Shown: positions 1-11,195, counted from the stretch's first letter. The stretch is DNA of 64,000 nt from Erinaceus europaeus (GCF_950295315.1 NC_080172.1:110336353-110400352); one strand, 5' to 3'. A program made the numbers and translations. The notes: generated from the sequence alone by a model not told the origin.

Positions 1-75
1 ATCCCTCCCTTCCCTCTTGATTTCTGGCTTTCTCTATCCAATAAATAAATAAATATAATAACAAAAAATAAAAAC
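1..75 (+). repeat. SINE 3' tail (group B)
   Basis: A pyrimidine-rich body followed by CCAATAAATAAATAAA is the usual end of a tRNA-derived hedgehog SINE; the head lies left of the window. Confidence 0.6.
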
Positions 76-658
76 TCACCAAAGCAAAGGAGTCTGGGGA
101 GGGAGAGAGGGGAAAGGACAGGAAAAAAAACTTTGGGGGCCTATCACAAAATGAAATTGTATGCATGTCAATGATTACACTGTAAAGCATTAACCCTCTC
201 AATTAAAAAAAAAAGTGGTAAATATAATGGTACAGTTAAATTAACGACTGTATTCAAAAAATATAAACTTCAGACACCTTGGGCAATATAGTAATGGCCA
301 GGTTGCTTGAAGTGCTTACCAAAGTAGGTTGGCTTTTTAAAATTTTTCTCATTATTGGGTTATTTATTATCCGGTCCTACCCGCTGCAGTTAAAACCACT
401 CAAGATACCAGCGAATTCAGTTCTAAACTCAGTGAGATTCTCCAGCGCAAAAACTTAGTGGAGTACCTTAGAGAGACACTTTAAAGACTGTGCATTAAAT
501 TTTAAAAAGTGTTTTGTTTTTTTTTAAGTGCAGGACACACCCCAAGTCAAGCCAGCCAAGGCACCTCCCTGGGCATAAGGGAGCAGAAAGCAAGATAAAT
601 AGCTAGAATAAAATTGAGGACGGGGGTGGGGGAATCTGCAAAATTCTGAGTCCTCGAG
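76..658. other. Upstream flank without recognised feature
   Basis: AT-rich sequence upstream of the CpG island. I see no exon of a neighbouring gene, no clear repeat and no convincing ORF. Confidence 0.5.

Positions 659-660
<2 letters not shown>

Positions 661-693
<33 letters not shown>
661..693. repeat. (AC)n microsatellite
   Basis: About 16 perfect AC units followed by an A-run, just upstream of the CpG-rich promoter. Confidence 0.95.
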
Positions 694-697
<4 letters not shown>

Positions 698-939
698 AAA
701 AAAACCAAAAAAACTAGAAACTTTCAGACACTTTTCTCCCTTTGCAGGGCCTAACTCTAGGCAGGGAAGAAAAGAGAAAGCGGCGAGAGGGGAGGGTGGA
801 ACGAGGTACAAACTATCCAAAGAGGAAAAGGTTCCCCAGTTGGAGCAGGAAAACCGGCGTGTTTGCCCCTTCCTCCTCCCGCCTCCCTGGAGACTGCGGC
901 CCAGTCCTCGCCCCAACTTTTCACCCCGGCCGGCGGGAT

Positions 940-944
940 CCAAT
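940..944 (+). promoter_or_regulatory. CCAAT box (NF-Y type)
   Basis: CCAAT in the context GATCCAATGGCAG, with a GC box (CCCCGCCCC at 956-964) just downstream. Spacing suits a core-proximal NF-Y site if transcription starts near 1050, which is inferred. Confidence 0.5.
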
Positions 945-1000
945 GGCAGCTCCGACCCCGCCCCGCGGGACCCTCCCGCTCCACCTCTCCCGCCCGGGCG

Positions 1001-1032
1001 GGAGGAGGAGGAGGCGGCGGCGGCGGCGGCAG
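1001..1032 (+). repeat. GGA/GGC trinucleotide run
   Basis: About five GGA units run directly into about six GGC units in the promoter or 5' UTR. GGC runs of this kind can vary in length. Confidence 0.85.
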
Positions 1033-1037
1033 CGCGG

Positions 1038-1044
1038 TCACGTG
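1038..1044 (+). promoter_or_regulatory. E-box TCACGTG
   Basis: A perfect palindromic CACGTG core with a 5' T (USF, MITF/TFE or MYC type) in the CpG island. GC boxes lie on both sides (GGGCGGG at 996-1002 and CCCCGCCCC at 1250-1258). Confidence 0.45.
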
Positions 1045-1268
1045 TCTCGGCAGCCGTCAAGCGCGGCCGCTTTTGCGACGCTGTGACAGCCAAACCGTGC
1101 GACAGGAGGCTTGAGCAGCCGCGGCCGCAGCGTCCCGCATCGAGTGAGCCTCCAGGCGGCTCCTGGTGTCGCCGGGAGGGAGCGACGGGGCCAACTCAGT
1201 CGGGCGCGAGCGGGCGGCTAGGGGGAGCCCGCAAGGAGTGGCCTCCCCTCCCCGCCCCGCCGCTCTCC

Positions 1269-1286
1269 ATGAACCCGGCGAAGTAA
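1269..1286 (+). other. Upstream ORF, 5 codons (MNPAK)
   Basis: An ATG followed by four codons and TAA, 276 nt before the PKN2 start. Whether it is in the mRNA depends on the transcription start. Short uORFs of this sort can lower initiation at the main AUG. Confidence 0.4.
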
Positions 1287-1316
1287 AGCCGCGCCTCCAG
1301 CAGGGGCTGCGCCTCC

Positions 1317-1328
1317 ATGAATCCCTAG
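1317..1328 (+). other. Upstream ORF, 3 codons (MNP)
   Basis: ATG AAT CCC TAG, a second tiny uORF with the same first three residues as the one at 1269, just before the GT repeat. Confidence 0.4.
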
Positions 1329-1347
1329 TGGTTTGGGGGGTTTTGTT

Positions 1348-1348
<1 letters not shown>

Positions 1349-1393
<45 letters not shown>

Positions 1394-1412
1394 TGTGTGT
1401 GAGTGTGAGTGT
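1349..1412 (+). repeat. (GT)n microsatellite in the 5' UTR
   Basis: About 20 uninterrupted GT units followed by GAGTGT-type interruptions, ending about 130 nt before the PKN2 start codon. It is probably transcribed as part of the leader. Alternating purine-pyrimidine DNA of this length can adopt Z-DNA. Confidence 0.9.
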
Positions 1413-1544
1413 TTTATTTTTTTTTTCCCTCCTTTTCTCTTCCCCTGCTCCTCATCCCCCACCCCCGCCATCCCCGCCACCCCACCCCGGTTCCCGTCCC
1501 GCCTTCGCCAGCGGCGGCCGCGGCCAGGTACGGAGTCCGGGGTA

Positions 1545-1592
1545 ATGGCGTCCAACCCCGAGCGGGGGGAGATCCTGCTCACCGAGCTGCAG
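1545..1592 (+). CDS. PKN2: PKN2 coding exon 1
   Basis: Encodes residues 1-16, MASNPERGEILLTELQ, the known PKN2 N-terminus. The start has a good Kozak context (G at -3, G at +4). It is the first ATG in frame, although the frame is open back into the GT repeat. The exon ends CAG before donor GTAAGG, phase 0. No signal peptide or membrane segment is present, as expected for a cytosolic kinase. Confidence 0.96.
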
Positions 1593-1625
1593 GTAAGGGC
1601 CGCGGCCGCGGGGACATGGTGCGGC

Positions 1626-1689
1626 GGGGGGGGGGGGGGGGGTCGAGGGCGGGCGCCCGCCGAGTGCGGGGAGTCGGGGGGGGGGGCGG
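1626..1689 (+). repeat. Poly-G run and G-rich cluster
   Basis: A run of 17 G (1626-1642) followed by a second G-rich cluster, starting 33 nt inside intron 1. These could form a G-quadruplex in DNA or in the nascent RNA. The exact run length in the assembly may be unreliable. Confidence 0.8.
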
Positions 1690-2040
1690 GCAGGGGCGCC
1701 GCTTCCTGCGGGGAACTCCCCCCACCCCACCCCCAGCCGGGCCTGCCGTGGCTCTAATGGGTCTCTCCGGGCCCGCGGGGACCCCCCTTCCCCCGGGTCG
1801 CCGCCCCCAGCCCGGGGTGTCAGGGCCTCGGCCCCCCGCCCCCTGCGGCTCGGCTCCCGGCGCCTCCTGGAAGACGGGAGGGGGGGTCGGCGCGAGTGCA
1901 CAAAGGCGCCCCCAGAACTGGGGACCCTCGGGCGACCTCGGGGCTGCTGATCGTTGGTCTCGAGCTTCACAGGTTCCCCTGCGATCAGCAAGCTCCAGGT
2001 GGCGGAGTTTGTTGCCTGCAGAAAGGGCTCCTCTGTTCTG

Positions 2041-2537
2041 CTCTCTCCTCCCTCCTCCTCCCCTCTCCTTTTCTCATCTCTCCTCTCTCTCCTCCCCTCC
2101 TCTTCTCTCTCCCTCTCCCCTCTCCTCTTTTCTCTCCTCCCCTCCTCTCTCCCTCTCCCCTCTCTCTCCTCTCCAATTTCTCCCCTCCCCTCCTCACCTC
2201 TCCCCTCTTTTCCTCCTCTCCTCCTCTCTTCTCTCTCACCACTTTTCTCCGTCTTCTCTCCCCCCTCTTCTCTTTCCTCCACTCCTTCTCTCTTCTCTCC
2301 TCTCCTCTCTCTCCCTCCTCTTTTCTCCCTTTCCCCTCCTCTCTTCTCCGCTCTCCTCCTCTCCTCATCTCTCCTTTTTACTATCTTTTCTCTCCTCTCC
2401 CCTCTCCTCTTTACTCCTCCTCTCTCCTTCTCTCCTCTCTCCCTCTCCTCTTTTCTCCCTCTCCCCTCCCTCCTCTCCCTTCCCCTCTCCTTTTCCTCTC
2501 CTCTCTTCTTAATCTCTCCCTTCCCCTCTCTCCTCCC
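2041..2537 (+). repeat. Homopyrimidine/homopurine tract (CT-rich, about 500 bp)
   Basis: Almost every base on the + strand is C or T, built from irregular CTCT, CCTC and TTTTC units with only scattered purines. The Ser/Leu/Pro-rich open frames here come from this composition and are not genes. Confidence 0.95.
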
Positions 2538-4137
2538 AACACCTTGGAACAGGTGAGTGTCCCCTTCGCAGCTCCCCCTCCTTGCTCAGATAGGAAACTC
2601 CTCTGATGCCCATGATGTTTTTGCAGACTTGCATCTTCCCTCTTCACTGGTTTGAACACCAGCGAAGGAGCTTGCGGGAGTTGTTTACAAATGGAGACAG
2701 CAGTTAGTTAACTACTGGGGAGACGCTGGTCACCACAGGCCTGCGGACGATGGGAATAAAACAAGTCCCTAGGCTCGCTCATATCCAGTAGCAATGTTAT
2801 TCTTTCCCACTTGCAGCTCAGTATTTGATGATGTAGGCACGACTTTTTGTTTTTAGGTCCTTACCCTTTGGGAGGGGAGGGCTGACTTTTCATTAATTGG
2901 GAGTGTCCCAAAGATGTTTACATCTGGGTTGGAACTCATGCTTGTCTTCTGACTTAAATTTATTTTGGCTGGTTTTAATATGGTCATTTAGCCACTTGCA
3001 AATTCAAGATAGAAATTAAAAGAGAGAGAGAGTGTGTGTGTATGTGTGTATTGGGGCAATTTCTTTTTTTAAAAAAAAGACAGTCTAATTGGAGCTTTGA
3101 TTCTTGATGTTGGAATCGCGTGTTGCAGCTGCTTCTAAATTTCTGTGCTTAATAGATGCATCCGCAAGCACAGTTTTTCTGCAGTTAGATGTAAATGCGA
3201 GGAAATTTTTGTTATACTTTTCTCCACAATAAAATAGAGATTTTAGTGATTGACAAGTTGGAATCCTTTGGTAAAGCGAAACTGAACTTCGTATCATCAA
3301 CTCTGTTGCTATAGAGTATTATAATTACTCCTAGACTTTTATGATGTGCTCTTAACTACACCACATTTATTGACTGGAGTTTATTAGTTTATTTGAGCTG
3401 TTAGAAGAAAGTTTGAGGCATATTAGAAACACTCTACATTACCTAATCTTGATATGAAAAACATTTTGCTTTTAACTGAGAAAAAGTCATTAAGATGACA
3501 TTTTATTTCAGTGGGTCATGAAGCTAGCATAGAGTAATTAAGTATCAAACTTGGAGACTCGCTACTTACCCTGAATCGAGTTTATTTAAATTAGAAAGTT
3601 GACAAGTCTTTAATATTTTGAAATCCTCAAATATATTTTAAGCATTTACTTAGTAAGTTATGTAGCAGATTATAAAGTGTGTTTAGTAATTAAAAACTGA
3701 TCCTTACTATGTCTCCCTTTGAAAGTTATATGGTACAATCTAGAAGCATGTATTCAACATTATTATTATTTTTAATTATTTTGCAGAGTTAGAAATACTT
3801 GACCGCTTGAATTGGAACTGACTTACCACTAACCTTTGTGGAAAGACTAAGCTGAGAAAGTTTGATACCACAGCACTCTGTCCAGTTAGTTACTGTACTG
3901 TTTCTATTGAGTAGCACTTCTAACTGTTGCTGGTAATCTGGGAGACTTACTCAGCAAAGAAGCATTAATAGACAACACACAAACTTTGATGTCTAGAGGC
4001 TTTAATGGGCAAGGAAGAATTTGGTGTAATAAAAATAAAATTGTGCTCTTTTAAAATATAAATTTAATTGACAGTTTCTTATTTTTAGAGCTAGCTTGTG
4101 TTGTATTTTTTTTCATTTGACATGTAGTGGGAAACTT

Positions 4138-4185
<48 letters not shown>
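4138..4185. repeat. TA/TG compound microsatellite
   Basis: TA units, then about 12 TG units, then TA units and a T-run. Confidence 0.9.
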
Positions 4186-4186
<1 letters not shown>

Positions 4187-4272
4187 TTTTTTTTTTTATG
4201 AGGTCAGAGCAACTAAAATTTATTTCCAGGGAATCCGGATTAATAAAAACTGTAAGGAATCCCAAAATAAAT

Positions 4273-4432
4273 GTGCTGGGGCGATAGCTTACTAATTAGG
4301 CAAAAAAGACTTTCCTGCCTGGTACTCTGAGGTTCCAGGTTTAATCCCCAGCATTGAGCAGTGCTGTGGTAGCTCTCTCTTTTTTAATCTTTCTCTCTGT
4401 ATCTCTCTCATTAAAATAAAATATTTTTTAAA
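4273..4432 (+). repeat. SINE (group C/E-like)
   Basis: Head GGGGCGATAGCTTAC, tRNA box-B-like GGTTCCAGGTTTAATCCCC, pyrimidine tract and a tail containing AATAAAATA. Confidence 0.6.
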
Positions 4433-4617
4433 AGTGGGCGCAACAGTAATTTTGTAGAGTGCAGGCCCAGTATAAAGTAGCACACTGAACTTCCCGTGTG
4501 AAGTATCAAGCACTCATCATCTCAGAATTAATAAATAATTTTCTTCCTTTATCCCATTTTACTTGGAGCGTTAACAAAAATTCAGATACGTCGAGTTTTT
4601 AAAAACTTAATTTTTAA

Positions 4618-4861
4618 AAAATATTCCCTTTTGTTGCCTTTGATTTATTGTTTTAGTTATTATTGTTGTCATTGTTGTTGGATAGGACAGAGAGAAATGG
4701 AGAGAGGGGGAGAGAAAGACAGACACCTGCAGACCTGCTTCACGACTTGTGAAGCTACTCCCCTGCAGGTGGGGAGCCGGGGGCTGGAACCAGAATTTTT
4801 ACTCCAGTCCTTGTGCTTTGCGCCACCTGCACTTAACCCACTGTGCTACAGCCCAACTCCC
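4618..4861 (-). repeat. SINE (group A)
   Basis: The reverse strand reads from a GGGAGTTGGGC-type head through the tRNA-like region and ACCTGCAG core to a CAA/TAA tail. Confidence 0.9.
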
Positions 4862-4869
4862 AAAAACTT

Positions 4870-4950
4870 AATGAGAGTGGGGAGGAGAGAGAGAACCAGA
4901 GCATCACTCTGGTACCTGTAGTGCTGGGGATTAAACTTGAGACCTGGAAT
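4870..4950 (-). repeat. SINE fragment (group D)
   Basis: Antisense group D body (ACCAGAGCATCACTCTGG and GGGGATTAAACTTGAGACC). Truncated. Confidence 0.5.
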
Positions 4951-5460
4951 GTAGTGATTTATTGGGAAGCTCTTATGACAAAATGAGTAATTTATTTTAA
5001 TTGACTTAGAAGGTATTTCATACCCAGTATGTGTGCTGAACATCATATATTTTACACATTGGTCATTGTTTCAATAGGGATTCTCTAAGGATACACTCTT
5101 TCTGCTATTAAAAAAATTTTCATTGAAGTTTTGATGTATTTTTTTCCCCTTTATTAAGCCCTGGGTAGATACTGGATCAGCATCTGTCAACAGTCACTAT
5201 AATAAGCCCCATTGTCCACCAGTTACTAACCTCCATCTAGGATCTTAACCTATACTGTCTTTTCCTCCGTCCACCCGGTCCTATTTGATTACATGGACTC
5301 ATCTTGCTACTTTTCAAATTTGACAATGGTAAATTTTCATGCTTTCACACTTCTACCTTCTTATCCTCCAAGATAATAACCATCAGGAATTCTGTGCTTA
5401 TTCTCTTGTTTTCTTTGCATATAATTTTGTTGGATGTACAGTTTTAAAAGATCTTTCATT

Positions 5461-5852
5461 GGGAGTTGGGCGGTGGCGCAGTGGGTTAAGCGCACGTGGC
5501 GCAAAGCGCAGGGACCGGCATAAGGATCCCGGTTCGAGCCCCCGGCTCCCCACCTGCAGGGGAGTCGCTTCACAAGCGGTGAAGCAGGTCTGCAGGTGTC
5601 TATCTTTCTCTCCCCTCTCTCTCTGTCTTCCCCTCCTCTCTCCATTTCTGTCTGTCCTATCCAACAACAAAGCAACGTCAACAATGGCAATAATAACCAC
5701 TATGAGGCTGCAACAACTAGGGCAACAAAAAGGGGGAAAAATGGCCTCCAGGAGCGGTGGATTCATGGTGCAGGCACCGAGCCCAGCAATAACCCTGGAG
5801 GAAAAAAAAAAAACAAAAAAAACAAGGGCAACAAAAAACAAACAAACAAAAA
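5461..5852 (+). repeat. SINE (group A, long form)
   Basis: Complete copy with head GGGAGTTGGGCGGTGGCGCA, a perfect box B (GGTTCGAGCCC), CAA-rich segment, 3' module and A-rich tail. Flanked by a 15-bp target-site duplication, AAAAGATCTTTCATT (5446-5460 and 5853-5867). Confidence 0.95.
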
Positions 5853-5966
5853 AAAAGATCTTTCATTTTAGCTGTTTTCATAAAACTTGAATATCTTCAC
5901 TTCTACCTATTGATTGCATGTTACTGTAAACATGCATTTTAATTGAGTAAACTATTAATTGGTTCT

Positions 5967-6191
5967 TTTTTATGGTTGTAGTTATATTGTTGTTGTTGTT
6001 GGATAGGACAGAGAAAAATGGAGAGAAGAGGGGAAGACAGGAAGAGAGAAAGACAGACACCTGCAGACCTGCTTCACCGCTTGTGAAGCGACCCCCCTGC
6101 AGGTGGGGACCCAGGGGCTCAAACCAGGATCCTTATGCGCTTTGTGCCATAACCCAGTGCACTTAACCCAGTGCGCTAACGCCCGACTCCC
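5967..6191 (-). repeat. SINE (group A)
   Basis: Antisense copy ending in GCCCGACTCCC at the head side, with GTTGTTGTTGTTGG tail units. Confidence 0.9.
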
Positions 6192-6793
6192 CTATTGATT
6201 CTTTCCTTGTTGCTTATTTGGATATTTATCATCTCACAGAACCTTGCTGGATATTTGACAATTTTCTGGTCTTTGTAATTGTGAACAAAGGCGACTATGG
6301 ACAGTTTTAGTTTTCCTGTTGTACTAATACTGTGAATTGTACATATATACATATTATTACTATATATACACAAGAGTTTCTGTTATATTCTGATAGCTAG
6401 AATTGCTGCTTCACAGGGTAGGTATATCCCCAGCTCTTAGGAGAAAATATCCATCAGTTCATATTCACGTTTGCCATAGGTAAGGTAGAATACCTTCTGA
6501 TTCATCCTAACATTTGATACTCTCAGATTTTACCCATCAGAAGAGTGTAAAATACTGTCATGTTGTGCTCTTGATTTCCATTTTATTAATCGTCGTTAAC
6601 ATTGTTTAGAATTGTTTTATGTTTCATCTTCTTTGAAATTTGTGTTCATGTTTCTTGCCTATTTTCTGTTTGTAGTTCTTTTTATTCGTGCTATTCCTTT
6701 TGTATATACTGTGATGGGTTCTTTTGGTTTATAACTTGCCTTTTCACTGTATTTTAAGGAGATTGTAGGACAGTTTAAATGTTTTACTTTTCG

Positions 6794-6990
6794 GGGGCTG
6801 GGTGATGACACACTTGGTAGAATGCATATGTTACAGTGAGCAAAAATCTGGGTTCAAGCATCCTGTCTTCACCTGAGGGGGGAAAAGCTGCCTGACTGGA
6901 GAACTGTGCTCTAGGTTTCTCTCTCTCCCTCCCACTTCCTCCTTCCTTCTCAGATTCTCTCTGTTAACAAAGTAAATTTTTAAAAAATAT
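6794..6990 (+). repeat. SINE (group B)
   Basis: Head GGGGGCTGGGTGATGACACAC, box-B-like GGGTTCAAGCATCC, pyrimidine tract. Old and divergent. Confidence 0.7.
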
Positions 6991-7406
6991 TTTACCTTTT
7001 TGGCCAGTAATCACAATCACATATATCATTTGTCAAGTAGCACTACAGAAGTACTGAGCACTAAGGTGTTAGTTGATTCAGTGAGTTTACTGTAGCAAAG
7101 AAATTGTGAAAATGATACATGTATCTAATTAATCATCTGCCTGTTTTTCTATTCCATATTTTTCATTGCATACTATTTATACTAACTCTTTTGTTGAAAG
7201 GGCAGTATATTCCAAGTATAGAATGATTTGAAGTGGTTATTTATGTACGTAGCTTCTCATAAAGTGCTAAGATTTAATACTGACTATAAAGCAGAAGCTG
7301 TTCTTTTGCAAAATTTCCTGGTGTTTGTAAAACTAGACTCCAAAAATGCAGTTTTTGTCACTGTTGTCTTTTGATGAAAAATAATTCAATTTAATTTTTA
7401 AAGGTT

Positions 7407-7430
7407 TATATATATATATATATATATATG
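7407..7430. repeat. (TA)n microsatellite
   Basis: About 11 TA units. Confidence 0.9.
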
Positions 7431-7477
7431 TATTTAAGTAAATATGTAAAGTTATATATGCCTTAGAGAGAGAGAGG

Positions 7478-7660
7478 CAGGCCAGATGGTGGCACACCTG
7501 GTTAAGTGCACACAGACCCAGGTTCAAGTCCCTGGTCTCCACTTGCAGGGAGAAAGCTTCTTGAGTGGTGAAGCAGGGTTGCAGCTGTCTCTCTCCTCCC
7601 CTCCCCTCTCAATTTCTTTCTGTCTGTATCCAATAATAAAGTAAATTTTTTAAAAATAGA
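7478..7660 (+). repeat. SINE (group B)
   Basis: Head GGCCAGATGGTGGCACACC, GGTTCAAGTCCCTGG, tail TCCAATAATAAAGTAAA. Confidence 0.85.
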
Positions 7661-7774
7661 GAATACACATATATAATCAAACTAGATTATCACTTTGATA
7701 TATGCCCTGCCGGGGCTAAAATTCAAGAGCTTCTTCTTTCATGTCCTGTGCTCTACCATCTTTCAGTTAAATGA

Positions 7775-8057
7775 TTTGCTTGTTCATTTACTTATTTAGC
7801 CACTGGGCTTATCACTGGGGTCAGTGCCTGCGCTATGACTTCACTCCTGCCAGCTTCCTTTCACTCACTCACTCACTTTCTTTCTTTCTCTCTCCTTTCT
7901 TTTACTTGACAGGACAAAGAAATAGTAATGGTGGAGAGGAGAGAAAAAGAGACACCTGCAGCACTGCTCTACCACTCATGGAGCTTACTTACGCTTTGTA
8001 GGTGGGGACCAGGGAACTGAATCCCTATACTTGGTGTGCAGCCATTCAGCCCTTTGT
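7775..8057 (-). repeat. SINE (group B, long form)
   Basis: Antisense copy with the extra 3' module (CACTGGGGTCAGTGCCTG) and GACACCTGCAGCACTGC core. Confidence 0.75.
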
Positions 8058-9184
8058 TTTAGTTAATTTCTGCAAGTTAGAAGTTAAGGACACATCTTAC
8101 TAATTAATATAATCAACTATATGTTACTCAGTATGACAATCGTAAAATTACATGTCTTTACTAATTTCAGGATAAGAGATGTATTTTCTCATCTTTATGT
8201 CCTTAATGCCTGGCATATGGCTTATGATTGATAATGACTTTAATAATTAGCAGATTGCCTTTTATTCTGTGTATTTTTAAAGGTTATTCTTTTCCTGGTT
8301 GTCCATGCTAGAAATCCACAAGTCACTTTTATTTGACTATTATCTCAGCCTTGTCACCTGACTATATAACTTGAATTCATTCATTACTATTATCCAAGTC
8401 TAGGACCTCATCAGTTGCCTGATTAGAGTATCTGCCTCCCCTCTTCAATCTTCTGTTCATTTAGACTGTGTACAACTGCTAGATTCAGAAGTGATGGAAG
8501 ATTCAGTGACTTCTTAGTACCTTTGAGATAAAATAGTACTAATTTCTTAGCTTGGCACCAAATGCTGCCTTTGCAGCCCCCAAATATCTCTTAATTCTTA
8601 GTTTTTTATGCAGGAACCATAATTTGTAATTTTTCTTCACTTATACATCTTTTTAAAAATAAATCCTATTATTTTAAAATTAGAAAAAATAGAACCTTCC
8701 CCCACCCCCATGCATATGTGATGCAGAGTATCAAATTTGATAGTTTGTGCTTGTAAGTCTAGCACTCCAGCCACTGCACCACCTGTCAGGCTGGTTCACC
8801 TCTGTATCTTAGTCTAGTCTGTCAACTTGGAATGCTTCTTCTAAGGCCTCATAAAATTGATGACATTCACATAACATTGTATTAGTTTGGGGTCTACAGC
8901 ATGATGATTTGATATGCAAATACATTGTGACATGATTCTGCTAGTAACTAGTGAGCACCCATCAGCACAGAGATAATTTGTTTTTCTTATAATGGGAGTT
9001 TTAAAGGGCTGTTACCTTAAGTTGCTTTCAAATAACTGTGCAGTCTTTAATTAGGAATCTATATTTTTATGCATTTTGTTATCCTTGAGCTTAGATAGAA
9101 CTTTTTTGTTGACAGTCTCAGAAGTCATCTTTAGGGAACTGGAGGAACAGGAGGACCTTGTTCCTGTGATTCTCTTACTCAGTG

Positions 9185-9490
9185 GACTTTTCAGAGAGAG
9201 AGAAAAGAGGAAGAGATAGATCACACAACACCACTTGAACATTTATGAAACTTGCCTTACTTAGTCTGTACATTACGTATACTGGAGGCTCAAACCCTGG
9301 TCCTCGTCCATGATAAAATGTGTACTCTACTGGGTGAGCTATCTTCAGTTCCCTGGGTGCTATGTCTTTATACTGATTCATTCAGTTATCTTTGAAAATG
9401 ACTTCTTAAAAGTGCATACATTACAGTGTGTAAGGATCTAGGTTCAAATCCCTCTCCCCTCCTGCAGGGGAAAAGCTTCATGAGCAGAAA
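9185..9490. repeat. Two degraded group B SINE fragments
   Basis: An antisense fragment (about 9185-9350, GAGGCTCAAACCCTGG) is followed by a sense fragment (about 9408-9490, CTAGGTTCAAATCCC). Both are truncated. Confidence 0.6.
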
Positions 9491-9639
9491 TTTAAATTTA
9501 AAAAAAAAAAAAAGACTGCTTTCCTTTAAAAAAATTACTTCTAAAAAAGATAACACAAGGTATTTTCAAATACTTGAAATAGGTTTTAGACCTGTTTGCT
9601 ATATATAGAAATTGTTTTAACTTGAATAATTGCTTGAGC

Positions 9640-9897
9640 TTATGCAGACCTGCTTTGCCACTTGTGAAGTGACCCCCCTGCAGGTGGGGAGCCAGGAGCT
9701 CTAACCGAGATCTTTGTCCTTGCGCTTTGCACCACTTGTGCTTAACCCACTACACTACCACCCGACTCCCTGTTAGTTTATTTTTTTTTTTTTACCAGAG
9801 CACTATTTAGCTCAAGTTTATGGTGGTGCTGGAGATTGAACCTGAGGCTTTGGTGCATGAAAGTCTTTTTGCATGACCATTGTTACCGGCTCAGCCG
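9640..9897 (-). repeat. SINE fragments: group A then group C
   Basis: 9640-9770 is the antisense head half of a group A SINE (ACCACCCGACTCCC). 9795-9897 is an antisense group C body. Confidence 0.75.
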
Positions 9898-9999
9898 TAG
9901 AAGAGGTAGAATGTAAGCTGACTCTATAAGGCTGAATAGGATTATATTAAGAAGAAAAGAAGTTTTACACATTCTACAAGGCTAACACCACTTTTATCC

Positions 10000-10580
10000 C
10001 CAAAGTAAGAAACAATAATATATATATAATAGCTTATTATATATATTACTCAGTGGGGAAAAACTAAAAGCTTTCCCCAAAAAATCTGGAACTAGACAAG
10101 AACGTCCACTATCACTACTGTTATTCAGCATAGCCCTGGAGGCTTTTGCCACTTCAGTCCATCAAGAAATTGGAAAGGGAGAAATCAAACTATCACTATT
10201 TGCTGATGACATGATGATATACCTAGAGGACTACACACGCGCGCACACACACACACACACCTGGAAATAATAAATTCAGTAAAGTAGCAGGATGCAAAAT
10301 CTCTATGCATAAGTCTGTGTCATTCCTATATACAAATGAGTCAGATGAAAGGAAATTGAAAGACTCAAAGCTACTTATAATCGAACTAAAAAAGATAAAA
10401 TACCTTGGAGTGAACCTCACAAAGTGAAGGATCTTTATAGTGAAAACTATAGAGCATTGTCGAAAGAAATAGAGAACAACACAAAGAAATGGAAGGACAT
10501 TCCTTGTTCCTGGATTGGAAGAATAAATATTAAAATGGCCATCTTACCAAAATCATTCTCCTTGACTTATTATGTAGAGC
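10000..10580 (+). mobile_element. L1 ORF2 fragment (reverse transcriptase region)
   Basis: Translates, with breaks, to the L1 reverse transcriptase core. The stretch near 10195-10220 gives the catalytic FADDMM motif, and preceding codons match the LEAFA region. A CA/CG microsatellite (10232-10261) and frame breaks interrupt it. Dead 5'-truncated LINE-1 piece. Confidence 0.85.
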
Positions 10581-11195
10581 AAATGAACTAAAGCATTTAT
10601 TTATGTACCTGAATCTTGCTTGGACATTCAGTAAATATGTTTGTGTTGATTTCCCCATTTATGATGATCACCCCCAATTTTTTTTTTTCAAATTTACAAA
10701 GAAAGATTAGTTTTTAAGTGGCAGCTATTGCTTTGCTTTAATTTATATTAACAGTTTGGTCATTGGCATGTATGACAATAAAGTAGACTATACAAGTAAT
10801 TAAGTATAATTACCATTTATTGAATGCTTGTTATGCTACAGGTGTGTGGTCGACAGCTCACTCTTCTGTGCATAGCTGGGGCCTTGTACATGGCATAGCT
10901 CTGTCACTCGAGGATGCTTTTTTGTTCAGAGAAAGAGAAACACCACAGCACCTGAGGACTGATGTTGTTATTCCCTGTAGTGCTGAAAACTAGACACGGC
11001 AAGCAAGGCATACACTGTACCTGGTGACAATTTCTCTTTAACCCTGGACTTCTCATTCTTTTAGTTTTCATAATTCTTACAAACATAAGAAATATGATTT
11101 ATTTTATTTGAGACATAGAGAAATATACTTTCTTACTCGTGATACATAGCAAATTAACTCAACTGAAATTTAAAAATAGTTCTGAGCCCCCCACA

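Larger units (their letters stand above)
780..1960 (+). promoter_or_regulatory. PKN2: CpG-island promoter and 5' UTR of PKN2
   Basis: GC content and CpG density rise sharply from about 780 and fall after about 1960; the start codon is at 1545. There is no TATA box in the GC-rich part, as expected of a broadly expressed CpG-island promoter. NotI-like GCGGCCGC motifs, GC boxes, a CCAAT box and an E-box lie inside. The transcription start cannot be fixed from sequence alone; I infer that it lies roughly between 1040 and 1300. Confidence 0.8.
5100..6785 (-). repeat. Old L1 3'-end remnant (antisense), interrupted by SINEs
   Basis: Flanks outside the two SINEs resemble antisense 3' ends of old mammalian L1M elements (GAATTGCTGCTTCACAGGG, TTACCCATCAGAAGAG). 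The match is from memory of the family and is degenerate. Confidence 0.45.

Noticed and set aside
659..1093. Antisense open frame through the CpG island, a candidate divergent gene
   Set aside because: Low-complexity Ala/Gly/Arg sequence ending in a VCVCV repeat from the AC microsatellite. No recognisable protein.
1409..2606. Long Ser/Leu/Pro-rich open frames on both strands
   Set aside because: They are produced by the CT-rich tract and CpG island composition. No domain, no plausible start, and they overlap the PKN2 exon 1 and intron 1 boundary.
5461..5540. tRNA genes suggested by box A and box B motifs
   Set aside because: These are the tRNA-derived heads of SINEs; they continue into SINE bodies and recur dozens of times. 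No free-standing tRNA was found.
5339..5890. 183-codon open frame and similar frames at 14461, 38261, 39497, 47418 and 62643
   Set aside because: All are read-throughs of group A SINEs and share the same SINE-derived peptides. Not genes.
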